Assembly: GCA_944322175.1 (NCBI GenBank)
Contig: CALUOB010000007.1
Coordinates: 1 to 37,430, forward strand
Length of the DNA: 37,430 nt
Direction of reading: 5' to 3'
Source of the DNA: an uncultured Coriobacteriaceae bacterium
Lineage (GTDB): Bacteria; Actinomycetota; Coriobacteriia; Coriobacteriales; Coriobacteriaceae
Shown here piece by piece: positions 1-9,769 of this stretch (its first letter is position 1; each line of letters begins with the position of its first letter). Below the pieces are notes generated by a model. It searched no databases, was not told where the DNA came from, and worked only from the letters and a program-made list of their open reading frames with translations. Position numbers and translations under genes: made by a program.

Positions 1-3152
<3,152 letters not shown>

Positions 3153-3159
3153 GCTTGTT

Positions 3160-3166
3160 CCTCCTT
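3160..3166 (-). promoter_or_regulatory. Shine-Dalgarno deciding the TTG start of rpoB
   Basis: AAGGAGG on the minus strand sits 7 bases before TTG at 3152. No ATG or GTG in frame is equally well placed, so the rare TTG start is favoured. Confidence 0.8.
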
Positions 3167-3170
3167 CGAT

Positions 3171-3195
3171 AAAAAGGCGGTTGAACGCCCGCCTT
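3171..3195 (-). terminator. Intrinsic terminator in the rpoB leader (possible attenuator)
   Basis: On the minus strand AAGGCGG, an 8-base loop and CCGCCTT are followed at once by further T residues (TTTTTAT overall). It lies downstream of the predicted promoter and only about 5 bases before the Shine-Dalgarno of rpoB. Any transcript reaching rpoB must read through it. An upstream GGCGGCGA segment in the leader could compete for the CCGCC arm. That an attenuator operates here is inference. Confidence 0.6.
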
Positions 3196-3226
3196 CTGCC
3201 GGTCGCCGCCACCCTGCTGCAAGACG

Positions 3227-3242
3227 GCACGGGATCCCGTGC
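3227..3242. repeat. 16-bp perfect palindrome in the rpoB leader
   Basis: GCACGGGATCCCGTGC is a perfect palindrome in the transcribed leader, upstream of the terminator hairpin. It could be an RNA hairpin that helps folding of the leader, or a protein site. Confidence 0.5.
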
Positions 3243-3295
3243 GCCCGAGGCGACGACGGCGAAGAGACAGAATCGGGCTAGATTCGCAACCTAAT

Positions 3296-3323
3296 AGTCT
3301 ACCAGCCGGCTACCGCTTAGCAA
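3296..3323 (-). promoter_or_regulatory. Putative rpoB promoter
   Basis: On the minus strand TTGCTA (3318-3323) and TAGACT (3296-3301) are separated by 16 bases, each matching four of six sigma-70 consensus positions. It would give a leader of about 135 bases. It was chosen by eye only. Confidence 0.4.
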
Positions 3324-3401
3324 GAACATGCTTGACGAATCGAACGATTTGTGCATGGTGAAAAAGCTTATCGACAAAAGCGCTGCTCAGAGCATATGAT
3401 A

Positions 3402-3415
3402 CGAACATATGTTCA
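3402..3415. promoter_or_regulatory. SOS-box-like palindrome
   Basis: CGAACATATGTTCA matches 13 of 14 positions of the Gram-positive LexA operator (CGAACRNRYGTTYC). It lies between the end of the first recombinase gene and the rpoB promoter, about 80 bases upstream of the proposed -35 box. A related but poorer copy lies upstream of the second recombinase (10598-10611). LexA control is inference. Confidence 0.4.
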
Positions 3416-3448
3416 TGGGTTTTCGGTGAATGAAGCTCTCAGGAGCCT

Positions 3449-4156
3449 CTACGGCTCCCGACGCACCTCTGCGCCCGCTCCCGCCCGCCTGCGCGCCGTG
3501 CCCGCACGGACCGCCTTTCCGTGTCGGCGCACGCCGTCCGAGCTGCCGCTTTGCGCCTCGGCCTCGCGGTCTGCGCGCACCCATTTCCAAAACGTCGAGC
3601 GACACACGCCGCACTCCTCCGCCGCACTCGCCGACGTGGTCTCGCCGCGCTCAAACCGTGCGCGAGCATCGGCGTAGCACGCCGGGCGCTTTTTTACCGG
3701 ACGCCCGAACCGCGCCCCGCGCGCCTTGGCGGCGGCGATACCCTCCGCCTGCCGGCGACGAATGCTCTCGCGCTCCACTTGGGCGATGTACGACAGCAAC
3801 TGCAGCACCACGTCGGCCAAGAACGTGCCCGTAAGGTCGCGCTGAGCGTCGCGCGTGTTGAGCAGCGGCATGTCGAGAACCACGAGATCGGCCTTCTTCT
3901 CTCGGGTGAGTACGCGCCATTGCTCGAGAATCTCCTCGTAGTTGCGCCCCAAACAGTCGATGCTCCCCATGACGAGCGTGTCGCCGGGATCGAGCTCGCC
4001 GAGCATGTCCTGGTAGGCGGGCCTCTGAAAGTCCGCGCCCGTCCAGCGGTCGACAAATATGCAATTCTCGGGAACCGGGAATGCCCGCAGCGCGTCGATC
4101 TGGCGATTGACGTTCTGATCTTTGGTCGAAACGCGCGCGTATCCGTACACGGCCAT
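3449..4156 (-). CDS. Serine recombinase (resolvase/invertase family), catalytic Arg68 replaced by Cys
   Basis: This 235-residue protein has a small serine recombinase domain (about 1-145; YGYARVST at 4-11, nucleophile Ser10) and a Hin/resolvase-like DNA-binding helix-turn-helix (CGVCRSTFWKWVRADR, about 180-195). Numbering coincides with gamma-delta resolvase: Arg8, Ser10, Arg45, Asp67 and Arg71 are present, but residue 68, an essential arginine in the family, is Cys (TGT, codon at 3953-3955). The paralogue at 9691-10557 keeps Arg68 (SIDRLGR). A single C-to-T change of CGT would explain it. The C-terminal tail of about 40 residues is Arg/Ala-rich and shows no recognised domain. The reading frame is otherwise intact. 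The protein may still bind DNA but is probably poor at strand cleavage. Confidence 0.85.
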   Translation of the reverse strand: MAVYGYARVSTKDQNVNRQIDALRAFPVPENCIFVDRWTGADFQRPAYQDMLGELDPGDTLVMGSIDCLGRNYEEILEQWRVLTREKKADLVVLDMPLLNTRDAQRDLTGTFLADVVLQLLSYIAQVERESIRRRQAEGIAAAKARGARFGRPVKKRPACYADARARFERGETTSASAAEECGVCRSTFWKWVRADREAEAQSGSSDGVRRHGKAVRAGTARRRAGAGAEVRREP

Positions 4157-4269
4157 GGCTGCCTCGCAGGTAAGAGCCTCTGCGACGCCGTGCGAGACCG
4201 CGGGCGCGCAGAGGTCGTTGTTCTCCTCTTTTTCGCACCCTGTTGTTCCCGCGTCATAATTTGCTTAAT

Positions 4270-4286
4270 CTTAATAGCATATTAAG
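4270..4286. promoter_or_regulatory. AT-rich inverted repeat between divergent genes
   Basis: CTTAATA-gca-TATTAAG is a perfect 7-bp-arm inverted repeat in an AT-rich patch of the divergent intergenic region between the first recombinase (minus) and the AlbA_2 gene (plus). It fits an operator or promoter element; no regulator is assigned. Confidence 0.35.
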
Positions 4287-4386
4287 AGAGGCTGAAGGCG
4301 CTCTTCTCCGCCGCGCAGGCCCGCCGCTGCACGCGCAGCCTCTCCCCCGGGTATAACCACGATGTGAGCAACAGTGGGAGGCCGCC

Positions 4387-5688
4387 ATGTTCAGCCCGTT
4401 TCGCGATGCCCAGGGAAACCCCAAGCAACTCGCCGACGTTACGTACGCCGACCTCGATCAGCTGCGCGATCTCGACGAGGGCTACGCCCTCGAGTTCAAG
4501 CGCAACTTCTCGGGCAACGTGCAGAAAAAGATTCCCAAGATCATCGCTTCGTTTGCCAATTCCGCCGGCGGCTGGCTGGTTGTCGGCATCGCCGACGACG
4601 ACAAGAGCGTGTGCCCCGTGCCCAAGCTCTCGGCTGACTACGGCCAGATCATCGGCGAGATTGCCCGGCGCCACATCACACCCATCCCGCGCTTCGACGT
4701 GCGCTTCGTGCCCGACCCAGAGGCGCCCCGGCAAGGCGTCGTGCTCATCGAGGTCGCCGAGGGAGACTTTCCTCCGTACGTAGCCGACGGCATCGTCGAG
4801 GTACGCGAAGGGTCGACCTCAGGCCCCGCGGTCGGCTCCGCGCTGGTGGAGCTTTACGACAAAGCAACCAAGCGCCGGCTCGAGGTCCGCAAGTTCTGCG
4901 AGCGCACGGTGTACTACGCGCTCCCCGAGCTCCCGCTCTTCAACCTCTACCTCTTTCATATGGGGAGGCGCGGCGCCGAGGCAACTTCGCGCGAGGCGTC
5001 CGCGGAGCGTCGGCGTGCGCTCGAGGCGAGCTTTCGGCATCAGGGCATGGCATGCCGTGTGCAGCACGCGCACGACTCGCTGATCTTCCGCGTTGCCGCG
5101 CACGACGACTTCAGGACCCCGCACTCTGCCATCGAGCTCTTCGGCGACGAGAGCATGAAGCTCTCGGTGCCCGTCGTGCTCCTCACGGGCAAAGCGCGCG
5201 AGGAGGCGCTGACCAAACTCATGGAGCTCGCTGGCAAGAGCGGTTCCGACAAAGAGACGAAGCCGGCAGCCGCCGATGCCGACATGCTCTTCCCCGAGCC
5301 GGTGCGCATCATGAGCGCGGTCGACACCCTCGCCCGCGTGACCCGCATGGCCGCGCTTCTCGACCGCTACGTGCGCGAGCGCGAAGCAGCTTGGCAGCAG
5401 TACGCCGTTGCCTACGAGCTCGAGAACATGGCGGGCGTGGTGCTTTGGTCGGACGACCCCACGTACCAGACGTACGTTGCCGAGCACGGAGCCCTGTACT
5501 GCGCCACAACCGACTGCGTCTCGCGCGTGCGCTATCTCAATGACGGCGCGCACAACGCCTTTCGCGCGCGGCAATTTGCCGGAAGCCATTTCTTCGAGGC
5601 GTGCGGGCTTCCTCTCGGCTCCCCCAGCCCCGAGGACAACGCGCTCGTTGACGCGCTCCTCAGAACCGCGCACGGGGCCGCGCGGTAA
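4387..5688 (+). CDS. AlbA_2 (Schlafen-type) domain protein, putative nucleic-acid-binding regulator
   Basis: The 433-residue protein opens with an AlbA_2/Schlafen-like domain (about 25-145): an EFKRN motif, K-IASFANSAGGWLVVGI, and then the conserved Ile/Val-rich strand with PPYVADGIVEVREGS. Proteins with this domain are usually annotated as ATP-binding or transcriptional regulators, and some act in defence; direct evidence for most is thin. The rest (about 160-433) has no motif I recognise and lacks the usual C-terminal HATPase/winged-helix module. The ATG follows GTGGGAGG at 8 bases. It stands alone on the plus strand between a damaged recombinase and a membrane-protein gene. Its function is unassigned. 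Confidence 0.8.
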   Translation: MFSPFRDAQGNPKQLADVTYADLDQLRDLDEGYALEFKRNFSGNVQKKIPKIIASFANSAGGWLVVGIADDDKSVCPVPKLSADYGQIIGEIARRHITPIPRFDVRFVPDPEAPRQGVVLIEVAEGDFPPYVADGIVEVREGSTSGPAVGSALVELYDKATKRRLEVRKFCERTVYYALPELPLFNLYLFHMGRRGAEATSREASAERRRALEASFRHQGMACRVQHAHDSLIFRVAAHDDFRTPHSAIELFGDESMKLSVPVVLLTGKAREEALTKLMELAGKSGSDKETKPAAADADMLFPEPVRIMSAVDTLARVTRMAALLDRYVREREAAWQQYAVAYELENMAGVVLWSDDPTYQTYVAEHGALYCATTDCVSRVRYLNDGAHNAFRARQFAGSHFFEACGLPLGSPSPEDNALVDALLRTAHGAAR

Positions 5689-5706
5689 GCCAGGTCGCAG
5701 CGGCAC

Positions 5707-5730
5707 AAAAAAGCCGGCCCGAAGGCCGGC
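5707..5730 (-). terminator. Intrinsic terminator of the small membrane-protein gene
   Basis: On the minus strand a perfect 7-bp GC stem (GCCGGCC/GGCCGGC, tetraloop TTCG) is followed by six T residues. It lies about 30 bases past the stop of the membrane-protein gene and, in the other direction, 25 bases past the AlbA_2 gene. Confidence 0.9.
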
Positions 5731-5758
5731 TCTGCGCATAACGCGATACAAACAAGGC

Positions 5759-6166
5759 TTAGAAACGCATGGTCTCCTTGCGCGCGGCAGTGGCCTGGAA
5801 CACGCCCGCGAGCGCCACGCCCGCGAGTACGGCATTCTGCCAAGCAGACCCGCCCGAAACGCCGGCGAGCACCGCCTCGACGATGTTGATCACGGCAATT
5901 ACGCCTGCGGCCACGATGAACGCGCCGAGCTTGGAAGGATTGTTGGCCCCGCGGATACCGAGCACGGCAACCACCAGGTAAAACACGCCGGTCACGGCAA
6001 AGACCACGCCGAGCGCCGTTGCGATGCCAACGGGATCGTCAACGCCCCCGAGACCCTCCACGGCCGGCGCGCTGAAGACGAATACCGCCCCGGCGACAAT
6101 CGCGAGAAGACCCAGAACGAACATGAGCAAGCTCAGGCCTTTGACGACCTTGCAGTGAGAAGACAT
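5759..6166 (-). CDS. Small four-helix membrane protein
   Basis: The 135-residue hydrophobic protein has four predicted membrane helices (about residues 8-32, 46-70, 79-100 and 110-126). No catalytic motif or named family is recognised. The ATG at 6166 follows GGAAAGGGG at about 6 bases; the longer open frame upstream starts inside the promoter/palindrome region and is rejected. It seems monocistronic, with its own promoter (6248-6276), a palindrome at the transcript start, and a terminator at 5707-5730. Confidence 0.75.
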   Translation of the reverse strand: MSSHCKVVKGLSLLMFVLGLLAIVAGAVFVFSAPAVEGLGGVDDPVGIATALGVVFAVTGVFYLVVAVLGIRGANNPSKLGAFIVAAGVIAVINIVEAVLAGVSGGSAWQNAVLAGVALAGVFQATAARKETMRF

Positions 6167-6210
6167 GCAATGCCCCTTTCCTGCGCGAAACATACGCGCT
6201 GCAGTTGTCA

Positions 6211-6246
6211 TACGATGCCGTAGCGCACGTGCGCTACGGCATCGTA
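6211..6246. repeat. Perfect 36-bp palindrome at a promoter
   Basis: Bases 6211-6228 (TACGATGCCGTAGCGCAC) are the exact reverse complement of 6229-6246, with no spacer. The predicted -10 box of the membrane-protein gene ends 2 bases before it, so transcription would start inside it. The first RNA made would fold into an 18-bp hairpin, or the DNA could be an operator. Outside the perfect part, TCA (6208-6210) and TATGA (6250-6254) continue the symmetry with a 3-base insertion. Confidence 0.9.
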
Positions 6247-6247
6247 C

Positions 6248-6276
6248 AGTATGAAAGCGCAGGGATGCCGCGTCAA
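6248..6276 (-). promoter_or_regulatory. Putative promoter of the small membrane-protein gene
   Basis: On the minus strand TTGACG (6271-6276, five of six consensus) and CATACT (6248-6253, four of six) are 17 bases apart. The start would fall in the 36-bp palindrome. It was found by eye. Confidence 0.5.
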
Positions 6277-6311
6277 CGCGCTGGGCAACGCTTCGCGGCA
6301 AAATGCAAGCG

Positions 6312-7229
6312 TTAGCTGAACATGTTCTTCATGTTGGGGAACTTTACGCGCACAAACCGATCGAACTGATCGAGGTAGTCGCTGCGGCGGTCTTTGATCG
6401 TCACGCGACACACGGGGACCGGCAGCATCTCCTCAGGGTCGATGCTGTGGATCTCGGCGGTTCCGGACACGCCGAACGCCTTGAGCCCGACGCCCATGGC
6501 GTACGCGTTGTTTTGAATAAACGGGTCGGTGCCCTTCTCATCGGTCGAAACGAGCCTCACCTCAGAGCGCAAACCGTTCTTGAGATACAAGTTGAGAATC
6601 GTCTCGTTGAAATCATCAACTGCGGGCGCGGATATGACCGGATACGGGGCAAGGTCCTCGAGGGTCACGGACCTCTTGGCTGCCAGCGGATGCGACGGCG
6701 CAAAAAACACCGATGTAGGCAGCGTGCCCACCACAACGGTGTCGCACTGGGGGTCGTCAAAACGACCAACCGTGATCATTCCGTCAAAACGGCCGCCGCG
6801 CAATCCATGCAACGCCTCGGACCCGAACATGAGCTCGATAGCCACGCGGAATCCCAGGTGCTTGGTGAGAAACTCCGAAAGGTTCTTGCAGAAGCGCTCG
6901 TGGCTTGAGAAGGGAGGCACAACAAGCGCGAGCGTAAGGTCGGCGTCGGAGCGACGCTCCGCCGCGGCACGCGCCGCCTCGGTGGCAAAGTGCTCGGCCT
7001 TGGAGAACGCCTCGACTGCCTCGAGCGCGTAGGGGTGCAGGATCCAGCCGAACGTCGTCGGCTGCGACCCGGTGCTGCCGCGCAAGAAGAGAGGCTCGCC
7101 GAGCTCCTCCTCCAACTCCCCGATTGCCTTAGATACCGCCTGGACCGACACACCCTGCTCGCCGGCTGCACGGGAGAAGCTCCCGACGCGCACGACCGCA
7201 CAGAAATAGGTTAGCTGTCGAATGTTCAA
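6312..7229 (-). CDS. LysR-family transcriptional regulator
   Basis: The 305-residue protein has an N-terminal winged helix-turn-helix (about 1-60: MNIRQLTYFCAVVRVGSFSRAA...VSKAIGELEEELGEPLF) and a periplasmic-binding-protein-like effector domain (about 90-295), the normal LysR layout and length. Such proteins sense a small molecule and control nearby or distant genes. Neither neighbour is divergently transcribed, so no target is obvious: upstream lies the terminator of rplL, downstream the small membrane protein. ATG at 7229 has only a weak GAAGGG upstream. Confidence 0.92.
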   Translation of the reverse strand: MNIRQLTYFCAVVRVGSFSRAAGEQGVSVQAVSKAIGELEEELGEPLFLRGSTGSQPTTFGWILHPYALEAVEAFSKAEHFATEAARAAAERRSDADLTLALVVPPFSSHERFCKNLSEFLTKHLGFRVAIELMFGSEALHGLRGGRFDGMITVGRFDDPQCDTVVVGTLPTSVFFAPSHPLAAKRSVTLEDLAPYPVISAPAVDDFNETILNLYLKNGLRSEVRLVSTDEKGTDPFIQNNAYAMGVGLKAFGVSGTAEIHSIDPEEMLPVPVCRVTIKDRRSDYLDQFDRFVRVKFPNMKNMFS

Positions 7230-7441
7230 CGTTCCGATGGCCCTTCACAACTCGCCAACGCCCTGCGCGCAACCGGAGATCCTCCCGCTCTGATAGTGCG
7301 AACAGGAGGTATCGGCGCACGACATCCGCATTGCCTTAGCGCATAGCATCCATTGGTACGCATAAGACTACCGCACGACCTCAGGGCCCTTTATGGAGGG
7401 GGCGTGTTTCAATCAGGGCTTGAACATGCATCACAGCGGCC

Positions 7442-7475
7442 ACAAAAAAGGACCCGAACAATGTTCGGGTCCTTT
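7442..7475 (-). terminator. Intrinsic terminator of rplJL
   Basis: A 13-bp stem (arms 7447-7459 and 7463-7475; AAGGACCCGAAC...) with a 3-base loop is followed on the minus strand by TTTTTTGTG. It lies about 40 bases beyond the rplL stop and shows that rplJL transcription is meant to end here and not run on to rpoB. Confidence 0.95.
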
Positions 7476-7512
7476 CGAAGCAATCTCGGCAAGCGTGTAG
7501 CTTGCGAAGAAG

Positions 7513-7887
7513 TTACTTGAGGGAGACAGCAGCGCCGGCAGCCTCGAGCTTCTCCTTGGCAGCCTCGGCGTCCTCCTTCTTGGCACCCTCGAGGATGGGA
7601 GCAGGAGCGGCCTCGACGGCAGCCTTGGCCTCCTTCAGGCCCAGACCGGTGAGCTCGCGGACGACCTTGATGACGGCGATCTTGTTGTCGCCAAAGCCCT
7701 CGAGGACGACGTCGAACTCGGTCTTCTCCTCCTCCTCGGCGGCAGCGGCAACCGGGCCAGCGGCAACGGCGACCGGAGCGGAAGCGGAGACGCCGAAGAC
7801 GTCCTCCAGCTCGTGAACGAGCTCGGAAAGCTCGAGAGCGGGCATCTCTTTCAGGGCCTCGATGATCTCTTCACGGGTAACAGCCAT
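7513..7887 (-). CDS. rplL: Ribosomal protein bL12 (L7/L12)
   Basis: The 124-residue acidic stalk protein has the dimerising N-terminal domain (about 1-35), an Ala/Glu-rich hinge (about 36-55) and the globular C-terminal factor-binding domain ([35 protein letters not shown] pattern), full length for the family. It recruits and activates translational GTPases. The ATG follows AAGGAG at 7 bases. It lies 136 bases downstream of rplJ in the same transcript and ends at a strong terminator. Confidence 0.99.
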   Translation of the reverse strand: MAVTREEIIEALKEMPALELSELVHELEDVFGVSASAPVAVAAGPVAAAAEEEEKTEFDVVLEGFGDNKIAVIKVVRELTGLGLKEAKAAVEAAPAPILEGAKKEDAEAAKEKLEAAGAAVSLK

Positions 7888-8023
7888 GGTGAAACTCCTT
7901 CTTGGTAGGGCACGCGTTCCGTGCGCGCTCAGAATGTTTTAGGCAACCGCGCGCAAGCACGCGGGGTTCGCGCAGGCCGCCGGCTTAAAGCAGCGCTGCG
8001 CGGAAGAACACAGAAGACGGCGC

Positions 8024-8545
8024 TTACGCGGCCTTCTGGTCCTTGATGGCGTCCAGGACGTTGATGAGACCCTGGATCGGGCCGTTGATAACGCGAACGG
8101 CACCGGTGGCAGGACCGAGAGCGGCCTGAAGCACCATGGAGAGCAGCTGGTCGCGCGTGGGCAGATCGGCGATGGCCAGAACCTGCTCGGCGGTAACAGC
8201 CTTACCCTCCGAGATACCACCCTTGATGGTGATGACGTCCTTCGTCGCATCGGCGAAGTCCTTCAGCACCTTGGCGGCCTCGACGGGCTCCTTCTCGAAG
8301 AAGATGCAGGCGGTCGGGCCGGCGAGGATATCGTCGAGCGCGGGCTGCTCCTTCTCCTTGAGTGCGATCTTGACCAGGGTGTTCTTGAGAACCTTCATCT
8401 CGGCGCCGACCTCGCGGAGCTTGTGACGCAGGTCCTGAGACTGCTCGACCGTCAGGCCGTAGTAGCCGATGACGAACAGACCGGCGGACGCATCGATGCG
8501 CTCGTTGATCTGAGCAACCTGATCGAACTTGGACTGTGCGGGCAT
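8024..8545 (-). CDS. rplJ: Ribosomal protein uL10
   Basis: The 173-residue protein anchors L7/L12 dimers to 23S rRNA at the ribosomal stalk base. It shows the L10 N-terminal RNA-binding fold (VGAEMKVLKNTLVKIAL) and a C-terminal helix region for L12 dimers (LGPATGAVRVINGPIQGLINVLDAIKDQ). ATG at 8545 follows GAGGAGG. The gene leads the rplJL transcript and is preceded by an L10 leader with a terminator, so expression is probably autoregulated. rplKA, its common upstream neighbours, are not in the window. Confidence 0.98.
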   Translation of the reverse strand: MPAQSKFDQVAQINERIDASAGLFVIGYYGLTVEQSQDLRHKLREVGAEMKVLKNTLVKIALKEKEQPALDDILAGPTACIFFEKEPVEAAKVLKDFADATKDVITIKGGISEGKAVTAEQVLAIADLPTRDQLLSMVLQAALGPATGAVRVINGPIQGLINVLDAIKDQKAA

Positions 8546-8612
8546 GTTGACACCTCCTCGTAGCGTTTACCGGGCACAACCCGCACCTCAGAGGGCGGGG
8601 CTCGGCAAAAGC

Positions 8613-8643
8613 AAAAAGCCCCGCCGCTATCCAGCGACGGGGC
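8613..8643 (-). terminator. Leader terminator (attenuator) upstream of rplJ
   Basis: On the minus strand GCCCCGTCGCT-ggat-AGCGGCGGGGC (one mismatch) is followed by TTTTTGCTTTT. It lies between the L10 leader motif and the rplJ start, so rplJL is transcribed only by read-through. In Bacillus subtilis an L10(L12)4-controlled terminator occupies the same place; the same mechanism here is inference. Confidence 0.85.
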
Positions 8644-8659
8644 GAGAAGACTCCATGCA

Positions 8660-8760
8660 TCTGCTCGACCACCTCGGCAGGCGGGCCTTGCAGCGCTTGT
8701 GGGCGCGGCAACCCCTTTGAGCCTTGCGGCACCGGCTGTCTCTGGCAGCGGAATTGTGCG
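8660..8760 (-). ncRNA. Ribosomal protein L10 leader RNA
   Basis: The minus-strand leader contains the conserved blocks of the L10 leader: AGAGACAGCCGGTGCC (around 8727-8743) and CCTGCCGAGG (8672-8681), paired by the intervening sequence to mimic the L10-binding kink-turn of 23S rRNA. It precedes the terminator at 8613-8643. The boundaries are approximate. Confidence 0.85.
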
Positions 8761-8790
8761 TGAACACAATGGCCTTTCGGCCACTCAGGT

Positions 8791-8819
8791 ATTGTGCCAA
8801 GCCGCAGCCGAGCCGTCAA
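8791..8819 (-). promoter_or_regulatory. Putative rplJL promoter
   Basis: On the minus strand TTGACG (8814-8819) and CACAAT (8791-8796) lie 17 bases apart, giving a leader of about 240 bases that contains the L10 leader and the terminator. This marks rplJL as its own unit here, separate from rplKA. Confidence 0.6.
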
Positions 8820-8881
8820 GCAAAACATCCGGTGCGCCGCGCACCCGCAGGCCGCACCATAAACGCGCCACAAACCGAAGG

Positions 8882-9769
8882 CTAGAACACCGTCAGCGTG
8901 AAGGAGCGCTCGTCAACGGCACCGGGGTCGAGAAGCACGGTGTCGCGCTTGTGCTCGAACACGTCGTCCTCGTCGGTTGCCGTTGCGTGGCCGAGCCACG
9001 GCTCGAGCGCTGCGAACGGAGCATCGCCGAACGACCATACGCCCAGTGAGGTGAAGCCCTCGAAGTCGCAGCGGATACCGTGCCCGCTCTTTGTGCCGAC
9101 AAGCTCGATGGTGCTGTCGGGCACGTTCTGGAACACCCACGCGTCCTGGGTGAAGGCGTCGCGCGAAAGCGGCATATGGTCGTCGTTCTCAAACGGGGTG
9201 CGCGCCTGGCCGTAGTCCATGAGCCCCGAAGGCGTCACCAGCGGGCAGACGGGCGTCCACGGCTCGGTAAAGCGGACCTCGTAGTCTTCGAAGCACTCGT
9301 CGGTACCGGGGAGCGGCACGTTGAACGCCGGGTGACCACCCTCGGTAAAGGGCAGGGGCACCGATCCGGTGTTGGTGACCTTGTACACCTGCTCGAGCGA
9401 GGCGTCGTCGACAATGCGGTAGGTCATCTCGAGCATGAAGTCGAACGGGAACTGCTCGCGCGTTTCGGGCGTGGACACCAGACGATACGAAACCGCCTCG
9501 TCCGTTTCGGACACGATCTCGTGACGGTAGTTGCGCGCCAGGCCATGGCGGCCCATGTGCGCAGGGCCTTCGGCCGTGGACGCCTCGCCGTTGCGCAGCG
9601 AGCCGACTATGGGAAACAGAATCGGGGCGCTCTTTGCCCACCAGCGCGCGTCGCGCTGCCACAGGTACTCACGGCCGTCGAGGTTGAGGCTCATGAGCTG
9701 CGCGCCCTGTGCGTCAACCTGCGCCGAAAACGCTCCGCGAGCGATCTTGGTAATCGTCGAGTCTGCCAT
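8882..9769 (-). CDS. Aldose 1-epimerase family protein (LacX-type)
   Basis: The 295-residue cytosolic protein belongs to the aldose 1-epimerase (mutarotase) superfamily, LacX-like branch. Conserved features are the LWQRDARWWAKSAPILFPIVGSL-type start, HMGRHGLARN with a catalytic-type His, GGHPAFNVPLP with the second His, and a C-terminal LEPWLGHATATDED. It should interconvert alpha and beta anomers of a hexose or related sugar; the substrate is unknown. The ATG at 9769 follows GGAAAGGA at 6 bases; a longer open frame to 10072 is rejected because it runs antiparallel-frame through the recombinase gene. The first 79 bases overlap the tail of the recombinase gene on the same strand. Confidence 0.88.
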   Translation of the reverse strand: MADSTITKIARGAFSAQVDAQGAQLMSLNLDGREYLWQRDARWWAKSAPILFPIVGSLRNGEASTAEGPAHMGRHGLARNYRHEIVSETDEAVSYRLVSTPETREQFPFDFMLEMTYRIVDDASLEQVYKVTNTGSVPLPFTEGGHPAFNVPLPGTDECFEDYEVRFTEPWTPVCPLVTPSGLMDYGQARTPFENDDHMPLSRDAFTQDAWVFQNVPDSTIELVGTKSGHGIRCDFEGFTSLGVWSFGDAPFAALEPWLGHATATDEDDVFEHKRDTVLLDPGAVDERSFTLTVF

